From positions 1-25,188 of IMG/VR virus record IMGVR_UViG_3300003629_000016: DNA of 25,188 bases; one strand, 5' to 3'. Positions 1-9,003 of the stretch are shown here, one piece after another. Source of the DNA: a virus. The position numbers were made by a program, and so were the translations under genes. Within the stretch, counting starts at the first letter, position 1. Each line of letters starts with the position of its first letter. The notes beneath the pieces were generated by a model that was not told the DNA's origin, did no database searches, and saw only the letters and a list, made by a program, of their open reading frames with translations.

Positions 1-254
1 GTCTTCAGGTAAATTCGGTAGTCTTGGTCGTCACGACCTTCTCGCTTACCGAGTCTGCCGAAGATTTTGCCTATTTCGTCAAGTTCATCACCAGTAGCAT
101 TGTCAATCTGGTGGCTGTCCATCACCTCATCGAGCTTGTCTTCGAACGTTTCGATTTCGTCGTCGTGTGCGTCAATGTACCGCTTAATCACACTGGCCGG
201 GTCCCGTGGAATAACGTAAGGGAAATTCTCGATGAGTTCACCTAAGTCCAACAT
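1..254 (-). CDS. Baseplate wedge / tail protein I-like, N-terminal part
   Basis: The gene starts with ATG at 254, directly after the stop codon of the gpJ-like gene (TAAATG), and runs off the left edge, so only about 84 residues are visible. The protein begins MLDLGELIENFPYVI. It has an acidic helical stretch followed by NATGDELDEIGKIFGRLGKR, a pattern typical of small tail proteins that follow gpJ and bind the baseplate wedge (P2 gpI, Mu gp48 and DUF2612/YmfQ-type proteins). The role inferred is to join the outer end of the J wedge to the tail fibres. Gene order W-J-I supports the call. The C-terminal part lies outside the window, so the exact family is not certain. Confidence 0.72.
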   Translation of the reverse strand, partial: MLDLGELIENFPYVIPRDPASVIKRYIDAHDDEIETFEDKLDEVMDSHQIDNATGDELDEIGKIFGRLGKREGRDDQDYRIYLK

Positions 255-2192
255 TTATACCACCTGTACCGTGATGTTACCGGCGTTAGCGACTTCTGTA
301 ATGTCAATCGGAATGTCTTCGTCAATCCTGTACGTCACAGCGAATCCTTCACCAACGTCAGGTGAACTACCACCGTTCAGCCACTTGATTGCTTCAGTTT
401 CCGTGTCACCATCACTGTTGAACTCTGTGAAGTCAGTTCCCTCAGTGTACGTGTCACCGCTGTCGTCTTCGACGGCGGTAATCGCATTATCTTGCTCCAT
501 GTATTCACCTTTATCGAGAACGTACACCAAGTCGTAGTGTTCAACGTCGTCAAAGGTCACGTTCACAGAGCCAGCAGAGGCAGTTGTGATGTTCGAGATG
601 TTGATTTCATCGAAGTCTGACACACTGTTTTGTAGTGCGAACGTGCCAGAGTTTCCACCGACAGTGACCGTCACCTCGTCGTTCGTGTAGTCAAACTCGA
701 ACTTCGGCTGATACTCTGTTCCTGCTGTCCAAGTTGTAATATTGTTGTCAGCACCATTGAACCAATCGACGTTACCGGCACCGTCAAATTCAAGGTATCC
801 GAATGTTGTACCACCGGATAGCAGTTCTATACGAACTGCGTCACCTGAATTGCCGGTCTGTGAGTCGATGTTGAGTGTCGTTCTGTAAGAGGTGCTATCT
901 GTTGTCGAAGAGCGAGTAGCTGAGATAGTGTTGCTCGCATTTGAAGAGGCGAGCTGACCACTGTAGCTTCCAGAGATTACACCGCTACTCACAGCCGTTA
1001 GAGCGCCCGTGTCTCCGTTCCAACCAGACCAGTCACTATCTGCAACAGTTATGTCGTTATCCTCGAAGTCGTCAACGGTTTCTCCAGTGAAGGTGTGTCC
1101 TTCTTTGTTAATGGAGATAAACGGCGCGTCTGCTGGCGTGATGTTATCAATATCAGGGTCGGCGTTCATGATAGTTTGAATAATCTTGTCCCTGATAACG
1201 TCGTCTCCGAGGAGAAGCTGGTCGAAGTATTCGGCAATATCATCCTCAACAGCCGTCGTGTTAATGTCGGTGCCTTCTACGTCAGCATCGACGTTGATAC
1301 CGAACTGTGTCGGCCTAATGAGGATGTGTTCGACGGCGCTCGGATGTGAGAAGTCGATGGCATCCTGAACCTCTTGGTCAGTCCCACCAAGCACAACTAC
1401 GTCACCGTGTGGGTAGTTGCCGTGTTCGCTGTCGCCAGTGAACTTCTCTTGCACAATAACGTCGATTGCTTCTGTATTGTCTTCGATGTATGACTCAACG
1501 CCAGTCTTTGTACCTCCACCAGAGCTTTCAATAACGGCGTTCTGAATGTCTTGGCGAAGACCATCGTTACTCTGGATGTCAGTACCACCAGTTGTTCCGC
1601 TCGGATTAGTCACACTGTCCACACCGACTGGTGGATTTGGCATATACGTGATTGTTCCAGCACCGACGTTGTATTCGTCGCCAACAGATTCGGCCTGAAT
1701 GGATGCTGTTACTGTCGTTGCACTGCCTGCGTTAACTGTCTCAGTTGTGAAGAAGCTTCGGAAATCTCCCTCAGAGCCGGGCTGTGTACCAAACTTTGTT
1801 CCTTCGTCAATCGTGACAGCAGAGTTTGTCGTAATCTCCACTTCACCGATTGCCTTTTCACCGGGGTCACGAGTGACACCCATCAACTTACCGAGTTCAT
1901 CGAGGTGGTCTTCATTAATGTACTCGTTTACCTCTTCAGGTGTCGCTCCAGTGATACCCAGTTCGTCAAGGTCTTCTTGGGTAATTTCCTTACCAGCGTA
2001 CTCAGCCCAACCAGAAAGTTGGACTGCAAGCGCGGCTACCTCTTCCTCGTGCTGTTCTTCTGCAAATGCTTGCGTCCAGACAAAGTTGAACGAGTTTTCA
2101 GCGAAGTTGGTAAGCTTATTAATCTTACCCTTTAGATTACTCTTCAGAGACTCGTAAACTTCGTCTGTCGTGCGTGGATTGATTGCTGTCAT
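255..2192 (-). CDS. Baseplate J-like wedge protein with a LamG-like insertion
   Basis: A 645-aa protein resembling P2 gpJ / Mu gp47 (Baseplate_J family), the wedge that surrounds the hub and transmits the contraction signal. Residues 1-360 carry the usual organisation: an acidic helical N terminus, a DELGKLMGVTRDPGEKAIG segment near 98, a repeated beta region (115-200), and the SNDGLRQDI and FSHPSAVEHILIRP regions near 208-294. Residues about 372-555 look inserted: a DDFEDND start, beta-rich Ser/Thr/Gly sequence, GYLEFDGAGNVDWFNG in the middle and VNVTFDDVEHYDL at the end, like concanavalin/LamG lectin folds. Residues 556-645 have a KWLNGGSSPDVGEGFAVTY tail. The start overlaps the stop of the gp25-like gene (TAATG). 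Fold assignment of the insert is inference. Confidence 0.85.
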   Translation of the reverse strand: MTAINPRTTDEVYESLKSNLKGKINKLTNFAENSFNFVWTQAFAEEQHEEEVAALAVQLSGWAEYAGKEITQEDLDELGITGATPEEVNEYINEDHLDELGKLMGVTRDPGEKAIGEVEITTNSAVTIDEGTKFGTQPGSEGDFRSFFTTETVNAGSATTVTASIQAESVGDEYNVGAGTITYMPNPPVGVDSVTNPSGTTGGTDIQSNDGLRQDIQNAVIESSGGGTKTGVESYIEDNTEAIDVIVQEKFTGDSEHGNYPHGDVVVLGGTDQEVQDAIDFSHPSAVEHILIRPTQFGINVDADVEGTDINTTAVEDDIAEYFDQLLLGDDVIRDKIIQTIMNADPDIDNITPADAPFISINKEGHTFTGETVDDFEDNDITVADSDWSGWNGDTGALTAVSSGVISGSYSGQLASSNASNTISATRSSTTDSTSYRTTLNIDSQTGNSGDAVRIELLSGGTTFGYLEFDGAGNVDWFNGADNNITTWTAGTEYQPKFEFDYTNDEVTVTVGGNSGTFALQNSVSDFDEINISNITTASAGSVNVTFDDVEHYDLVYVLDKGEYMEQDNAITAVEDDSGDTYTEGTDFTEFNSDGDTETEAIKWLNGGSSPDVGEGFAVTYRIDEDIPIDITEVANAGNITVQVV

Positions 2193-2548
2193 TATTCTTC
2201 ACCTACTGGGATTACAAAGCTGTAGTTCGTCCCATCATCTGCAACAATGTCAACGTCGAGTGTAAGAATATCTTCGCCAGTCTGTCCGACTTCTACATCT
2301 TCGACGCTTGAAATCCGTGCATCCTCTTGAATGATGCGAGTAGCTTTCAGTTTTGTAATCTCTTTTTCTGTGTTTGTAATCTTGTGTCCAATTCTCACGT
2401 TGAGTCGCCTCTTCGTCTGAAACGCGAGGTCTTTTCCAAGCTCGTCAATTCCAGACTCGAAACCAATATCGCCCGTATTGTCGATAGCAAGGTCGAGGTC
2501 TTGGGTGAGTTCGATACCGCTCCCAAATGCTTCTTCTTCACTTGTCAT
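2192..2548 (-). CDS. gp25-like baseplate wedge protein (gpW type)
   Basis: A 118-aa protein with the length and layout of the GPW/gp25 family. It opens with a G-x-G-I-E-LTQDLDLAIDNTGDI segment, followed by a conserved helix containing LAFQTKRRLNVRIG, a RIIQEDARISSVEDVEV segment, and a beta C terminus. The family forms the inner wedge core next to the sheath initiation site in P2, Mu and T4. The gene lies between spike and gpJ, as in those phages. The ribosome site GAGGTAAT sits before the ATG at 2548, only 6 nt after the spike stop, and its own stop overlaps the gpJ start. Confidence 0.85.
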   Translation of the reverse strand: MTSEEEAFGSGIELTQDLDLAIDNTGDIGFESGIDELGKDLAFQTKRRLNVRIGHKITNTEKEITKLKATRIIQEDARISSVEDVEVGQTGEDILTLDVDIVADDGTNYSFVIPVGEE

Positions 2549-2554
2549 ATTTTA

Positions 2555-3505
2555 TTACCTCTGTAGCCGTTGAATCTGGAACAGCCCTTGATTTGCCACT
2601 GGGTGTAGTTCACCAGTTGCACCCTCTCGTTGGGTTTCCACACGGATTCTGTCACCCTGTTCAAATTCATAAACTTGTTTGTGATTAGTAGACGATTGTG
2701 TGTGATTACTCTGACCACTGATGAAACCGTTTCCTGCATATCCGTTAAGTGGATTTCCATTCTTTGTAAATCTCATTGTCACAGAGAGCCTATTGCTTTG
2801 TCCGGGTGCCTGATAATAAATATTAGCATAGACCTCGTATGTTCCAGCTTCATCAATTTCTATATATTCTCCTCCATAATTGTACGATGGGTCAGTAATA
2901 CTTGCTTCAGTATCCCACGGAACGACTGTCCACGTATCTTGGTTGTAATCAAACTCATTTGCTCCTCCTTCAGCAAGGTCTGCCGACTGGGTTAGCTGAA
3001 TGATTTGCTCAGAGTCCTTTATACGAACGCGAGTATCGCCAGTTATTACTACTTCCCCATTATTCTGTATTTCAACTTTTGCATTTGGTGTGCCATCGTC
3101 TTCATCCTTGTGGGACATACGCATCCAGTCCCCATCCTCGTGAGCCTCTAAGTAGAGGTTCCCACGCTTTAGTCGATACATTCCTGCTCGACCAAGGGGT
3201 GGTCGAGTAGCTACGTCGTAAATATTGCCAATGATTATTGGCGACTCACTTGCACTGTCGAGGAAACCAACAACCACCTTATCACCCATTTCTGGAGGTG
3301 CTATTTCTCCCTTCCGAGCCGTCATAACTGGTACACCACGGCGTTCCTTCTCCTCGTCTCGGAGAATAACGTTCGCTTCGAAGTTACTGTTATCGTCAAC
3401 TTCAGTGTGTTCGAAAACTTTAACCACTCGGCCAATCTGTAGCTTCAGGTTAAGGCTTTCGATTTTGTTTTCGACGTAGCTCGATTCTGTTCTGTCAAAT
3501 TCCAT
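2555..3505 (-). CDS. Central spike protein with C1q/TNF-like C-terminal domain
   Basis: A 316-aa protein. Residues about 20-98 match the OB-fold of P2 gpV / Mu gp45 / gp5 spikes: IGRVVKVFEHTEVDD, RRGVPVMTARKGEIAPP, GDKVVVGFLDSASESPII-IGNIYD. A short beta repeat follows (109-165: RLKRGNLYLEAHEDGDWMRM, VEIQNNGEVVITGDTRVRIKD). Residues about 185-315 look like a C1q/TNF-type jelly roll: YIEIDEAGTYEVYANIYYQ, RFTKNGNPL, QVYEFEQGDRIRVETQREG. Such domains bind receptors or glycans. The jelly-roll part is visibly AT-richer than neighbouring genes, suggesting separate acquisition. A strong GGAGGTGTGAT ribosome site precedes the ATG. The OB-fold is the firmer call; the jelly roll is inferred from its beta pattern. 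Confidence 0.83.
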   Translation of the reverse strand: MEFDRTESSYVENKIESLNLKLQIGRVVKVFEHTEVDDNSNFEANVILRDEEKERRGVPVMTARKGEIAPPEMGDKVVVGFLDSASESPIIIGNIYDVATRPPLGRAGMYRLKRGNLYLEAHEDGDWMRMSHKDEDDGTPNAKVEIQNNGEVVITGDTRVRIKDSEQIIQLTQSADLAEGGANEFDYNQDTWTVVPWDTEASITDPSYNYGGEYIEIDEAGTYEVYANIYYQAPGQSNRLSVTMRFTKNGNPLNGYAGNGFISGQSNHTQSSTNHKQVYEFEQGDRIRVETQREGATGELHPVANQGLFQIQRLQR

Positions 3506-3511
3506 GTGTAA

Positions 3512-4582
3512 TCACACCTCCACCGTGATTCTGTCAACGCCGTATCTCCCCGGAACAAGTCCCTCACATTCACAGGTAATCGTGTATCCGTCAGATGAAC
3601 TGATGTCGTGATTAACACGTCCGACGAAGTATCGCTCTCCTCCGAATGCTTCAGGAACTTCAATTACATCGAGGGCGTCAATTTCTGCGTCGTTGTTGCG
3701 TTGCGTTGCAACAAACTCTACCTTTCCACTTTTCACTTGCTTCAGAAGCTCCTCTGCCAGCTTGTTTGCGGCAAATTCTGCTTCTGTCTTCGTCCTAATT
3801 TGCTTGTCTTTCAACGTGAAGCTCGGCTCCTGCGCCTCATCAACAAAGAACCATTCTCCCCTTTCTTCGTCAAATACGATACCAACTTCAGCGATTAGCG
3901 GGAACTCTGACTTGAGTTTGGAAGCTTCCCATCCAAATTCTGAAACGGAACTGTCGCCAACGACGACAACTCCGCGATACGGTGGCAACTTGTCAGCGGC
4001 GTCAGAGTTGATGATGTATTGCACTTCGTGAAGTTGGCTGTCTGGTAGACCAAACTGAAGGACATTATCGTTGTCAAACCACCAGTCTGAATTAGACTTT
4101 TTTGCAAGTTTGTCCAATACTTTTGCGGCTTGTGTCTCCGTCTCTTCAATTTGGATGTTGAAGTCTACAGCGTTTCCGTCGTCGTCCTGTGTCTCCCATG
4201 TAAGGTTCACATTGTAATCTACATCAACATCCTCGCAGACCGTTCTAACGACCTCAGAGAGTGGTGTCTGCTCGTCCGTAATAGAGAGTGTCACTGTTCT
4301 ATTCTTCGTGTAGAACAGGTCGTTGAGTAGCATCAGTTCGAAGGAACCGTCTTCTTTGTACTTGACCTGATTGACCCACCCTTCAAACAACTTTTCATCA
4401 TTGACCCATACTCTGGCTCGGTCGTTATGACTTGGCTCATCTTCAAAGTCTCTGTCAACGACGACAGGAGATACTTTGTCAACTTCCGTATATCGGTTAA
4501 TATCAGAAGTCATTTCAATCAATTCGTATTCCACGCCGTCAATATTCACACGGGCTTCAACTTTGTCAGATACAATAGTCAT
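3512..4582 (-). CDS. Baseplate hub protein, gpD/gp27-like
   Basis: A 356-aa protein of the late-control D / Mu gp44 / T4 gp27 type, which forms the trimeric hub at the tail tip and carries the spike. The sequence shows a beta-rich N-terminal barrel (VDRDFEDEPSHNDRARVWVND, FEGWVNQVKYKEDGSFEL). A middle segment TPLSEVVRTVCEDVDVDYNVN follows, then QAAKVLDKLAKKSNSDWWFD, typical of hub proteins. The C-terminal barrel has AFGGERYFVGRVNHDISSSD and GYTITCECEGL. Its ATG at 4582 overlaps the previous stop (ATGA) and has GAGGTGAC upstream. The next gene encodes the spike, as in P2 and Mu. Confidence 0.85.
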   Translation of the reverse strand: MTIVSDKVEARVNIDGVEYELIEMTSDINRYTEVDKVSPVVVDRDFEDEPSHNDRARVWVNDEKLFEGWVNQVKYKEDGSFELMLLNDLFYTKNRTVTLSITDEQTPLSEVVRTVCEDVDVDYNVNLTWETQDDDGNAVDFNIQIEETETQAAKVLDKLAKKSNSDWWFDNDNVLQFGLPDSQLHEVQYIINSDAADKLPPYRGVVVVGDSSVSEFGWEASKLKSEFPLIAEVGIVFDEERGEWFFVDEAQEPSFTLKDKQIRTKTEAEFAANKLAEELLKQVKSGKVEFVATQRNNDAEIDALDVIEVPEAFGGERYFVGRVNHDISSSDGYTITCECEGLVPGRYGVDRITVEV

Positions 4583-5037
4583 ATTTCTGTCACCTCAACA
4601 AGCTCGATTGTGAAAGTGTGTATCCAACTACCATCACCGCGTTGTGTCCCACCTTCAGAGTGTGGACTCGTGTTTGTAGATGCAACTTGTGCAAAACCAA
4701 TCCAACGGTTGCTGATAAACTCTATATATGGGTAATCCTTCAATTGGTCTATCTTGTCAGCTTCCTCTTCTGTACAATGCCCATCAACGCTTATTTCGTC
4801 CGGTGATTCACCGAGCTTCTGCCTCACGGTAACATCACCAACAACGTCGTGAGTTACGTAACGAGCTGATGTATCAACAGCGATGTTCGGCTGTGAGTAA
4901 TCAAGTTCCAAGAACACGTCTTCAAGACTTACATCGAAGTTTAAATCTTCATTAGAAACGAATAGCTCTTGAAGTTCTTCGTCATCTTCTCCGGGTGTGT
5001 CAATAACAACGTGTGGTCTGTCGTCTCCAAATGCCAT
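4579..5037 (-). CDS. Tail protein at the gpU/gpX (Mu gp43) position
   Basis: A 152-aa acidic protein between the tape measure and the hub gene, the place held by gpU/gpX in P2 and gp43 in Mu. Visible features are a beta-rich middle (VTVRQKLGESPDEISVDGHC), a helix TEEEADKIDQLKDYPYIEF, an RWIGFAQVASTNTS strand pair and a terminal SWIHTFTIELVEVTEI. The pattern of a small domain that presents position-value rules ('gESPDEISvdG ... RWiGfA.V') resembles gpU/DUF6046-type proteins linking tube and hub. Assignment rests mainly on gene order and this weak pattern. The ribosome site GGAGGTGT lies in the end of the tape-measure gene; the two genes are 3 nt apart. Confidence 0.6.
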   Translation of the reverse strand: MAFGDDRPHVVIDTPGEDDEELQELFVSNEDLNFDVSLEDVFLELDYSQPNIAVDTSARYVTHDVVGDVTVRQKLGESPDEISVDGHCTEEEADKIDQLKDYPYIEFISNRWIGFAQVASTNTSPHSEGGTQRGDGSWIHTFTIELVEVTEI

Positions 5038-5040
5038 AAT

Positions 5041-8000
5041 TTATACACCTCCGTCTTGCATACGGCGTTCCTGATTAGCTTCCCTGATAGCCTCTTGAAT
5101 GAGGCCCTTGACACGAGCCTTCTCCTCAGGCTTCATGTTGAACTCGGAACCACTCAAGTCGTACTGGTGGTTCTCGATGTAATTCTGCGTAACAGTCTTC
5201 TCTTCTTCTTCCATACCGTCTTCAGCATCTCCTCCGGTAATAACGTCTGCGCCAGATTCACCGCTTTGGAAGTCCACTTTTCCAATCTTGCCGAGTGGAT
5301 TAACACCCGGAATAAGTGAATTAAGCAAACTAATTCCTTCGTTGATGATTCCAATGAAGCTGTTGATGAGGTCTTCAAAGCCTTGGACAAGACGATACCA
5401 TCCACGCTCCATAACCTTTACGAACCAGTCGATTAGATTAATCACGAAAGCGATTGCTTCTTGGACTGCCTGTAGGTTAACAACAGCGTCGATTAAGGCA
5501 CCAATAATCTTGAAGACTGCATTAAGTGCCCAAGCAATCAGGTCGAATGGTAGCCGAACGAGTGTGTAGACGATTCCAGCGAAGAAGTCTATCACACCTG
5601 CCGCCATGTCAATCACCCATCCAATTGCCTTGGCAATGCCCATAATCACAGCGCCGAAGAATTGTAATATTCCAATAAGTGGACTAAATGTTGCAAGTAC
5701 AGCTTTGATACCGTCAGCAACAGCGTACACTGGCGCAAGTATTAAGTCGAGCAATTCAAGGAGTAGGTTGAACGCTGGTCCAAGAATTGCCATAATGACA
5801 TTACCAGCCCACGCAATTGTTCCAGTGATTGCTTGCATGATAACATCGAGGCTCGTGAATAGCGCAAGCAATGCACCAAGGGCAATCACAATCGTCGCAA
5901 TTGCGGCTGTTACTGGGTTCGTGTACGAAGCAAGTAGTGCAATCGTACCCGACATTCCAGCCAGTGTCGTCCCAAGGCTTGATAGAGCAGTAGTCACACT
6001 GCTGAGTGTTGGCAGAAGACCAGCCAGTGTTCCGAGGATTCCAGTGCTTCCTCCAGCGGCACTTGCGGCGGCAGAGCCACCAGCCCTTGACGCAACTGCG
6101 CCAGCGGCACGTCCGGTTACTCCACCACTTCCAGCTACTCTTCCTGCCGCGCTTCGTCCAACAGTAGATAGCGTTGGACCACCAGCAGTTCCACTCAGGA
6201 AGCTTGCCGTAGTCAATGTGCTACCAGCACTGGCAACCTTTCCAAGAGTGCCACCCTGTCGTCCGTTATCCATTGCCTCGTTTACAACGGCTTGACGTTG
6301 TTCAGGCGACAGTTGGGAGGCCTCTTCAGAGGTTAAGACCTGTGAAGCAACTCTGTTCTCTTGGAAGTTCTGGAACGCATCGTTAAGCTCTTCCATGTTA
6401 GTACCAGCACCGGCAATTTCTTTTGCGAGTTGCGCGAAGTTACTTCCAAGTTCAGCAGTGCTGTCAACCATGCTCAGGAGCTTATCGGCAAGCTCTGAAC
6501 CCCAGTCAACTGCTTCCTTCAGAATGAACACGAACGCCGCGACCTTAATAATGTTAGACGCGATACCTTCTGGCAGAGCGTTGACAACCTGAATAATATC
6601 CGTCAAGACGCTCAGGAATGCACCAATAGCAGGCAGGATGCCTTTCAGAATCGTCACACCGAACTCCGAGAAAGCGGAGAGGAAGTTGACGATGTTGTTA
6701 CTCACATCTGCGATAACTGGCATGATGCGGTTCCCTTGTTTCCTGAAGAAGTTAAGCGCCTTCGGTAGCTTTTCGAAGAACCACACGAAGAAGTCTTCTA
6801 CGAACGGAAGCAAGTCTCGAATCAGTAGTTCGATATTTGCGAGTAGCGCCGGGAAGTTGTCGAAGAAAGCACCACCGATGGCGGCTTGGAAGCCACTAAA
6901 TACGTCCTGCATACTGGCAATCGCTTGAGCGAAGCCGCTGACGGCACGCACAATACCGTCCAAGAAGCGGCGTAGCATATTGAGCGATTGCTCGTTAACG
7001 AGTGGCTCCATTGCACCCTTCAGGTCTTCCTTGAATTGCTTCATCATATCCTGAAGGCTCATTCCCTGCTCCTGTAGTGCCATAACCCCGCCAGCGAAAA
7101 TTGCGCCCATAGCTCCAGCGGCGATGAGGGCGGCGGTAGCTACACCAAGGAGCGAAGCACTCAGGCCACCAAGCAGTGTGATAATTGCAGGTAGCTGAAC
7201 GGCAATGCTACTCAATGCGAAGTTGAACGGACCAAGGTTAAGCGAAGCGGCAAGACCGTCTCGGCCAGCACCACGCATCTCGTCACCAACTTCGTCAATA
7301 CGACCTTGAGCGACCTGCGCACTTGCGGAAATCTTCTTCAGTTCTTGGTCAAACTCGTCAGTTGCCTCTGCCGCAGTCATTGCGGCGGCGGCAGTCTCGA
7401 AACTCTCCATCTGCTGGTCGTCAAGCACGTTGTTAGCGGCTTTCGCCATTCGCGCAAGTTCTGTCTCTTCTCCAGCAAGATTATCGAGCGTTTGACCGGC
7501 GCTCTTTGCACCAGCCTTTGCATCCAAGAACGTTTCGCTCTCTTCTGCAATTTGACCGGCGGTTCGACTTGCACTACGGGCAAGCTGGACGTTAGCGTTC
7601 CGTGTGGCGTCTTTTGCTTCTTCGAGGCCCTTTGCGTCTCGGATAGCATTCGCCATCTCTGTGCCCTCCTCAGAGACGCCTCGCGCCGTTGTACGAGATA
7701 CCTGACCGAGTTCCGTGTTGACGGCCTTCATCTCCTTCAACTGGTCGAGGCGCTCCATTGCGTCACCTACGTCACGCATCTGGAAGGGACTTTGCTTTCT
7801 CTCGGTGACATTATCAGCGGCGTCGGATGCCTCTTGAATCTGTTGCTTAATGTCACCGAACATTGCGTCAGCGCCAGCTTGGTCCAAGTCCTGCATTTCG
7901 CTTTTCAGCTTTTCGGCGCTGTTACTGGCTTCCTGTAGATTATCAGATACACTTTCTGTCGGCTTTGCGTCGAAGTCGTCCATTGCTTCGAAAACTTCTC

Positions 8001-8997
8001 CGTCAAAGCCTTCAGCGAATGAGAAACGGCGACCATCACCTGTATCTTCTACATCTTCAATTGGGTCACGTTCGGTAAGCGGTCCAGAAATTCCTTCAAA
8101 GTCACGGCCCGCAAACTCTTCCATGTCGTCTTCGAGGCCACTGACCTTTTCACGAACTCCGTCTCCTACATCACCGACACCAGCAAGCCGTCTCTGGAAG
8201 TCGAAAGCGTTGGTTTCGCTGTCGTCAAAAGTATTATCAAGCTCTTGAACACTTTCTTGTGCTTCTTGAATTGGGTCAACGAGGTCGTCACCAGTAGTTC
8301 TACCGACATACTCTACCGATTCACCAACACCGTCTCCAGCTTCCATCAATCCTTCAGCACCTCTCTCGAAGTCGTGCATCTGAGACTTTGCACGAGAGAG
8401 GTCGTTGTTCATACCGTCGAGTGACTTACTCGCGTCACTCATTGACTCAGCGGCTTCGTCCGAGACACCTGCTGTGTTGGACAATTCATCACGCGCCCCG
8501 CCAAGCTCTTCTGTGGTTTGAGAGACAGAATACTTCGTGCTATCGACAGATTCTTTTAGATTGTCGAACCCGCCTTCGCTCTCGCCTGCTGTCTCTGTGA
8601 AGCGTTGCGCAGACTCGTCAAGAGACTGCATCGAGTCAGCAACGTCATTAATCTCGAAGTCGTCAATATTGCTATTAACGTCGTTTGTCGCGTGACTAAC
8701 ATCATCGAGACTTTCCTTAGCGTCGTCCATCGAGTTCTTGACGCTATCCATCTCTTCAGATGTTTCTCCGAATAGTTGCTTGGCTTCTTCAACACCCTCA
8801 GCAAGACCATCAGTAGAATTATTTAAGTCAGTCGTGCTGTCGTCAAGGTCGTTTGCGGCGGCGTCAACTCCTTCCAGAGCCGTCGCTGTTCCTGTCGCCT
8901 TGGCGGCAGTTTCTTCCAATTCGTCCTGAATCTCTTCCAACTTATCCGTAACGTTCTCAGTTACAGAAAAGTGGGCGCTGAGGGTCTTATCAGCCAT
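5041..8997 (-). CDS. Tail tape measure protein
   Basis: The longest gene in the window (1318 aa), placed right after the tail chaperone frames. Residues 1 to about 590 are almost continuous helix with heptad-like Asp/Glu/Ser/Ala sequence. Several hydrophobic segments follow: near 610-665 (around LPAIITLLGGLSASLLGVAT and AALIAAGAMGAIFAGGVMAL) and a long series at about 1030-1200 (for example AAIATIVIALGALLALF). This organisation is typical of tape measure proteins, which fill the tube, set tail length and leave first during DNA ejection. By the usual rule of about 0.15 nm per residue the tail would be near 200 nm. The ATG at 8997 is 6 nt after the stop of the frameshift frame, with no clear ribosome site, so translation is probably coupled. 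Confidence 0.9.
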   Translation of the reverse strand: MADKTLSAHFSVTENVTDKLEEIQDELEETAAKATGTATALEGVDAAANDLDDSTTDLNNSTDGLAEGVEEAKQLFGETSEEMDSVKNSMDDAKESLDDVSHATNDVNSNIDDFEINDVADSMQSLDESAQRFTETAGESEGGFDNLKESVDSTKYSVSQTTEELGGARDELSNTAGVSDEAAESMSDASKSLDGMNNDLSRAKSQMHDFERGAEGLMEAGDGVGESVEYVGRTTGDDLVDPIQEAQESVQELDNTFDDSETNAFDFQRRLAGVGDVGDGVREKVSGLEDDMEEFAGRDFEGISGPLTERDPIEDVEDTGDGRRFSFAEGFDGEVFEAMDDFDAKPTESVSDNLQEASNSAEKLKSEMQDLDQAGADAMFGDIKQQIQEASDAADNVTERKQSPFQMRDVGDAMERLDQLKEMKAVNTELGQVSRTTARGVSEEGTEMANAIRDAKGLEEAKDATRNANVQLARSASRTAGQIAEESETFLDAKAGAKSAGQTLDNLAGEETELARMAKAANNVLDDQQMESFETAAAAMTAAEATDEFDQELKKISASAQVAQGRIDEVGDEMRGAGRDGLAASLNLGPFNFALSSIAVQLPAIITLLGGLSASLLGVATAALIAAGAMGAIFAGGVMALQEQGMSLQDMMKQFKEDLKGAMEPLVNEQSLNMLRRFLDGIVRAVSGFAQAIASMQDVFSGFQAAIGGAFFDNFPALLANIELLIRDLLPFVEDFFVWFFEKLPKALNFFRKQGNRIMPVIADVSNNIVNFLSAFSEFGVTILKGILPAIGAFLSVLTDIIQVVNALPEGIASNIIKVAAFVFILKEAVDWGSELADKLLSMVDSTAELGSNFAQLAKEIAGAGTNMEELNDAFQNFQENRVASQVLTSEEASQLSPEQRQAVVNEAMDNGRQGGTLGKVASAGSTLTTASFLSGTAGGPTLSTVGRSAAGRVAGSGGVTGRAAGAVASRAGGSAAASAAGGSTGILGTLAGLLPTLSSVTTALSSLGTTLAGMSGTIALLASYTNPVTAAIATIVIALGALLALFTSLDVIMQAITGTIAWAGNVIMAILGPAFNLLLELLDLILAPVYAVADGIKAVLATFSPLIGILQFFGAVIMGIAKAIGWVIDMAAGVIDFFAGIVYTLVRLPFDLIAWALNAVFKIIGALIDAVVNLQAVQEAIAFVINLIDWFVKVMERGWYRLVQGFEDLINSFIGIINEGISLLNSLIPGVNPLGKIGKVDFQSGESGADVITGGDAEDGMEEEEKTVTQNYIENHQYDLSGSEFNMKPEEKARVKGLIQEAIREANQERRMQDGGV

Positions 8998-9003
8998 AAT
9001 AGA

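Noticed and set aside
3506-3520. TGATTAC near the spike start as another regulatory copy
   Set aside because: Here it is an extension of the GGAGGTG ribosome site; the same holds for the copy before the Ig-like gene at 20848.
5606-6295. A 229-codon plus-strand frame inside the tape measure gene
   Set aside because: Pro/Ala/Ile-rich sequence that is simply the antisense of the hydrophobic tape-measure segments.
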